A DNA stretch of 10,184 nt from Devosiaceae bacterium (GTDB taxonomy: Bacteria; Pseudomonadota; Alphaproteobacteria; Rhizobiales; Devosiaceae), in contig JAKISM010000084.1 in NCBI GenBank assembly GCA_021648585.1, positions 1-10,184 of the forward strand. The letters are read 5' to 3'. The translations under genes were made by a program, and so were the position numbers. Positions 7,357 to 10,184 of the stretch are shown one piece after another; position 1 is the first letter of the stretch, and every line of letters starts with the position of its first letter. Under the pieces are notes generated by a model that did not search any database, was not told the DNA's origin, and saw nothing but the letters and a program-made list of their open reading frames with translations.

Positions 7357-8241
7357 ATGGCTAAGAAAAATAATAAAAAGACCTCTAAAAGCAAGAAAGA
7401 TCTGGCTAAAAAATATGATGTTCCAGTGAAAGCTGTCGAGCCAGATGCAGATGTTGAAATTATAGATGATGAAATGGCATCATCAGAAGCGCCTCTTTTA
7501 GAGCATCTTGTTGAATTGCGTAAACGTCTGATTTTTTCAGTAATAGCGATTGTTGTATTATTTATCGGGTTTTTCTTTGTTGCAGATCAGATATTCTTAT
7601 ATTTGTTAAGCCCGTTTGAAAGAGCCGCCGGCTCGATTGAAGGCGTGCGCCTAATTTATACCGCTCCGCAAGAATTTTTCTTCACAAAACTTTCAGTTGC
7701 GCTTTTTGCAGCTTTATTTGCGGCCTTTCCTATTCTTGCCGCTCAAATATACGCCTTTGTCGCTCCAGGTCTATATAAGAATGAGAAGGGGGCTTTTCTG
7801 CCCTATTTGCTGGCAACTCCTGTCCTGTTTGTCATTGGTGCGTCAGTGATGTTTTATGGAGTAATGCCGCTTGCCCTAAGTTTTTTCCTCTCGCAAGAAG
7901 TGACGGCAACAGGCGGCGCAACCATTGAAATGTTGCCCCGTGTTTCTGAATATTTAAGCCTAATAATGACTCTAATATTTGCCTTTGGCATTTGCTTTCA
8001 ATTACCAATAGTGCTGACATTATTAGCATCAATTGATATTGTTGATTCAAAAAAGTTAAAATCTTGGCGTAAATATGCGTTTGTAGCTATTCTTTTTGTA
8101 GCGGCATTTTTAACTCCACCAGACCCAATTTCACAAATTGGTCTTGCCCTGCCTTTATTACTGCTCTACGAGGTTTCTATTCTTTCGGTAAAAATGGTAG
8201 AGCGCCGCAGAGCCAAAAAAGAAGCCGCTTTGCAAGAATAA
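7357..8241 (+). CDS. tatC: Sec-independent translocase subunit TatC
   Basis: TatC is the polytopic inner-membrane core of the Tat translocase; it recognises the twin-arginine motif. The 294-residue chain has the first-loop signature LLEHLVELRKRL (about 47-58). About six hydrophobic segments follow (roughly 58-77, 112-132, 153-178, 198-220, 240-253, 258-279). The signal-peptide-binding surface is FVAPGLYKNEK, with Phe134 and Glu143 matching E. coli Phe94 and Glu103, and FLTPPDPISQ lies near 251. The first ~40 residues are an unusual Lys-rich then acidic extension. An alternative start at Met40 (7474) would give a normal-length TatC, but only the ATG at 7357 is close to tatB, with a weak AGAAG site. 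The last codons (CAA GAA TAA) coincide with a motif that recurs through the downstream repeat cluster, so the native C-terminus may have been altered. Confidence 0.96.
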   Translation: MAKKNNKKTSKSKKDLAKKYDVPVKAVEPDADVEIIDDEMASSEAPLLEHLVELRKRLIFSVIAIVVLFIGFFFVADQIFLYLLSPFERAAGSIEGVRLIYTAPQEFFFTKLSVALFAALFAAFPILAAQIYAFVAPGLYKNEKGAFLPYLLATPVLFVIGASVMFYGVMPLALSFFLSQEVTATGGATIEMLPRVSEYLSLIMTLIFAFGICFQLPIVLTLLASIDIVDSKKLKSWRKYAFVAILFVAAFLTPPDPISQIGLALPLLLLYEVSILSVKMVERRRAKKEAALQE

Positions 8242-8244
8242 AAG

Positions 8245-8331
8245 AGCAACCAAGCGAGATATAGAGTGGAAAAAGAATAACGGCGGGGGTGTCGGGGTCG
8301 GGAGCAAAGCGACCAACGGCGACAAGAATAA
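8245..8331. repeat. 87-bp direct repeat, copy 1
   Basis: This copy matches 8480-8566 at 83 of 87 positions; the differences are at 8252, 8256, 8270 and 8327. Its central part, 8281-8323, is about 74% G+C by my count, well above the AT-rich genes around it. It holds a GGTCG/CGACC inverted pair (8296-8300 and 8310-8314) and is bracketed by AACGGCG at 8279-8285 and 8315-8321. Weaker similarity continues upstream across the tatC stop codon (GCAAGAATAAA). It is most likely a dispersed intergenic element; I found no convincing gene in it. Confidence 0.92.
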
Positions 8332-8479
8332 GAGGCGAAAGCTTTCCTACGCTCCTAACGGAGCTACGGCGGAGCATAAGCAATTCTAAAGTTCGCTAAG
8401 CGAACTAAGAAGTGCTAATGGCGGACAAGCAGGGTCGGGCTGAGCATGGAAAAGAATAAATGGCGGCAAGAATAAAGAA
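8332..8479. repeat. Spacer between the repeat copies, with two hairpins and degenerate repeat fragments
   Basis: No gene is supported here. It contains a palindrome, GAAAGCTTTC (8337-8346). An inverted repeat, GCTCC-TAAC-GGAGC, lies at 8351-8364. A perfect 7-bp inverted repeat, AGTTCGC-TAA-GCGAACT, lies at 8390-8406. From about 8418 to 8475 it resembles scrambled pieces of the 87-bp unit: a GGTCGGG block, GGCGG and GGCGGCAAG blocks, and two AAGAATAA motifs. Neither hairpin is followed by a T tract, so they do not look like classical terminators. Confidence 0.7.
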
Positions 8480-8566
8480 AGCAACCCAGCAAGATATAGA
8501 GTGGGAAAAGAATAACGGCGGGGGTGTCGGGGTCGGGAGCAAAGCGACCAACGGCGACAAGCATAA
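8480..8566. repeat. 87-bp direct repeat, copy 2
   Basis: Second copy of the unit at 8245-8331, displaced by 235 bp and 83/87 identical. It ends only 12 bp before the serS start codon, so any serS promoter or leader must lie inside or beyond repeat DNA. The GGTCG/CGACC inverted pair is preserved at 8531-8535 and 8545-8549. GATATAGAG within it has a weak -10 look, but no matching -35 is evident. Confidence 0.92.
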
Positions 8567-8578
8567 AAGAGAGATAAA

Positions 8579-9856
8579 ATGTTTGATATAAAATGGATAA
8601 GAGAAAATCCTAAAAGATTTGATGCAGCCCTAGCTAGGCGTAACGTTTCACCAGAATCAGCAAACCTATTGCAATTAGATGACCTAAGAAAAACCACCAT
8701 TTTAGTGCTCAATGAAGCGCAAGAGCAGCGCAATGCTACATCAAAACAAATCGGGCAGGCAAAAGCGCAAAAAGACGAGGCAAAAGCGCAAGAGCTAATG
8801 CAAGAAGTTGCCAAACTTAAATCTGAAGTTCAGCAAGGCGAAGAGAAAGAGCGAGAGCAAAGCGAAGCGCTAAATGATGCGCTTGCAGTGCTACCCAATA
8901 TTCTAGCCGATGATGTGCCTGATGGTGCTGATGAAGATGATAATGTTGAACTCTCCCGTTTTTCTGAGCCAAGAAAATTTAACTATGTTGCAAAGCAACA
9001 TTTTGAGCTTGGCGAAACATTAGGGCAAATGGATTTTGAAACGGCGGCTAAAATGGCTGGTTCTCGTTTCGTAGTGCTCAAAGGGCAAATTGCACGCCTT
9101 GAAAGGGCATTGGGGCAATTTATGCTTGATGAGCAAATAAAAAACGGTTTTTTGGAAGTTGTGCCGCCATTGCTATTGCGCTCAGAGGCACTGTTTGGCA
9201 CTGGGCAGTTGCCAAAATTTGCCGACGATGCTTTTGAGACTAAAGATGATCGTTGGCTAGTACCAACTTCAGAAGTACCACTAACAAATATGGTGCGAGA
9301 AAGCATTTTAGCAGAACAAGAATTGCCCCTCCGCTTTACCGCTCTAACGCCATGTTTTCGATCAGAAGCAGGCTCATCAGGCAAAGATACTAGAGGCATG
9401 ATACGCCAACATCAATTTAACAAGGTTGAAATGGTAGCAATTACCACACCCGATAAGTCTCAAGAAGAGCATGAAAGAATGCTATCGGCGGCGGAGGGGG
9501 TTTTGAAAAAACTAGATATTCCTTTTAGAACAATGCTGCTTTGTGCTGGTGATACTGGTTATTCAATGCAAAAAACCTATGATATTGAGGCTTGGCTTCC
9601 GGGGCAAAATGCCTATCGTGAAATTTCTTCGGTTTCAATCGCTGGAGATTGGCAAGCACGGCGCATGAATGCTCGCTATCGTGATGAAAATAAAAAAGCA
9701 CAATTTGTGCATACGCTAAATGGCTCAGGTGTTGCGGTTGGTCGGGCGCTTGTTGCAGTGATGGAAAATTATCAACAAGAGGACGGCTCAATTACTATTC
9801 CAGATGTTTTAGTGCCTTATATGGGTGGTATAAAATCCATTAGTGCTACATCATGA
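8579..9856 (+). CDS. serS: Seryl-tRNA synthetase
   Basis: Cytoplasmic class II synthetase that charges tRNA-Ser (and tRNA-Sec where present) with serine. The 425-residue length is normal. The N-terminus MFDIKWIRENPKRFD leads into the long antiparallel coiled-coil arm (about 30-105, rich in Glu, Gln, Lys and Ala) that grips the long variable arm of tRNA-Ser. Catalytic-domain motif 1 ends at Pro196-Pro197 (EVVPP). Motif 2 is FRSEAGSSGKDTRG with Arg261 and Glu263, followed by IRQHQFNKVEM. Motif 3 is GVAVGRALVAVMENYQ with Arg389. The start is preceded by the purine-rich AAAGAGAGA (8566-8574). Upstream DNA is repeat sequence rather than a normal spacer. The stop overlaps the surE start as ATGA (9853-9856). 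Confidence 0.97.
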   Translation: MFDIKWIRENPKRFDAALARRNVSPESANLLQLDDLRKTTILVLNEAQEQRNATSKQIGQAKAQKDEAKAQELMQEVAKLKSEVQQGEEKEREQSEALNDALAVLPNILADDVPDGADEDDNVELSRFSEPRKFNYVAKQHFELGETLGQMDFETAAKMAGSRFVVLKGQIARLERALGQFMLDEQIKNGFLEVVPPLLLRSEALFGTGQLPKFADDAFETKDDRWLVPTSEVPLTNMVRESILAEQELPLRFTALTPCFRSEAGSSGKDTRGMIRQHQFNKVEMVAITTPDKSQEEHERMLSAAEGVLKKLDIPFRTMLLCAGDTGYSMQKTYDIEAWLPGQNAYREISSVSIAGDWQARRMNARYRDENKKAQFVHTLNGSGVAVGRALVAVMENYQQEDGSITIPDVLVPYMGGIKSISATS

Positions 9857-10184
9857 GCAAAGGGCCACGCATTCTAATTTCTAATGATGATGGCATAAAT
9901 GCCGTTGGTATCAAACATTTGCAAGAGATTGCTGCACAAATTTCTGATGATGTGTGGGTTGTTGCACCACAAGATAACCAAAGCGGGGCAGGGCATCGTT
10001 TTACGCTTGGCACTGAATTAAGTTTAGAGCAAATCGAAAATAATATATTTGCGATAGATGGAACGCCTGCTGATTGTGTGGTGATTGCCTGCACTCATAT
10101 TTTGAAAGATAAAAAACCAGATATTATCCTGTCGGGCATTAATCACGGGCAAGATTTGGGCGATATTATCCATTGTTCTGGCAC
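9853..10184 (+). CDS. surE: 5'-/3'-nucleotidase SurE, 3'-truncated by window edge
   Basis: SurE is a metal-dependent phosphatase that removes phosphate from nucleoside monophosphates; it is linked to stationary-phase survival. The 110 visible codons start at an ATG overlapping the serS stop (ATGA), which implies translational coupling. The N-terminal metal-binding motif is ISNDDG (Asp12, Asp13). VWVVAPQDNQSGAGH supplies the conserved Ser44, then IDGTPADCV (68-76) and the SGIN block with Asn97 follow, all in family order and spacing. The segment after Asn97 reads HGQDLGDIIHCSG, slightly different from the more usual NLGDDV-type loop but compatible with function. serS-surE adjacency is common in Alphaproteobacteria. 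The C-terminal half, including dimerisation elements, lies beyond the window. Confidence 0.95.
   Translation, partial: MSKGPRILISNDDGINAVGIKHLQEIAAQISDDVWVVAPQDNQSGAGHRFTLGTELSLEQIENNIFAIDGTPADCVVIACTHILKDKKPDIILSGINHGQDLGDIIHCSG

Noticed and set aside
8245..8566. CRISPR array interpretation of the tatC-serS repeats
   Set aside because: There are only two 87-bp copies, with a 148-bp spacer that itself contains repeat fragments. Unit length and spacing do not fit CRISPR, and no cas gene is present.
8242..8578. T-box or other riboswitch leader for serS
   Set aside because: No T-box sequence, specifier-loop layout or terminator is visible; the region is explained by repeats.
8177..8814. Two reverse-strand open frames (8177-8383 and 8386-8814) crossing the repeat cluster
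   Set aside because: They start or end antisense inside tatC or serS, have no ribosome site or recognisable domain, and read the repeat in different frames, as expected for chance openings in GC-rich DNA.

Overview
The window is a compact, single-strand block of core genes. It reads left to right: argS (5' end cut off by the window edge), an envelope protein with a C-terminal SPOR domain, scpA, scpB, an FbpC/PotA-type ABC-transporter ATPase, tatA, tatB, tatC, serS, and the first 110 codons of surE. From my knowledge of the order, argS / SPOR protein / (nagZ) / scpA / scpB / tatABC / serS / surE is a hallmark of Alphaproteobacteria. The TatA, TatB, TatC and SPOR sequences have the alphaproteobacterial look. 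The coding DNA is AT-rich and makes heavy use of A/T-ending codons, so this is a low-GC alphaproteobacterium. I cannot place it more precisely from the sequence alone.

Layout. 1-1529 is arginyl-tRNA synthetase, followed by 79 bp without a gene. 1609-3603 is a membrane-anchored SPOR protein. 3604-3734 is a short AT-rich spacer where nagZ would be expected but is absent; it carries a weak terminator-like hairpin. 3735-6366 is a tight run of scpA (11-bp gap), scpB (TAATG overlap) and the ABC ATPase. A very good sigma70-type promoter overlaps the end of the ATPase gene and appears to launch tatABC (6425-8241). 8242-8578 is a 337-bp non-coding stretch built mostly from repeats, including an 87-bp direct repeat present twice and locally GC-rich. 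8579-10184 holds serS and surE, joined by an ATGA overlap.

Working together: ArgS and SerS charge tRNAs. ScpA and ScpB are the kleisin and its partner for SMC chromosome condensation. TatABC exports folded proteins across the inner membrane. The SPOR protein probably acts on septal peptidoglycan. SurE is a survival phosphatase/nucleotidase. The ABC ATPase has no permease or binding protein in the window.

I see no undescribed defence, mobile or biosynthetic system. The most unusual item is the repeat cluster between tatC and serS. Its edge coincides with the last codons of tatC, and it looks like a dispersed-repeat insertion. The next most unusual are the unexpected ABC ATPase where only scpB-tatA would be expected, the absent nagZ, and the strongly basic tails of TatB and TatC.
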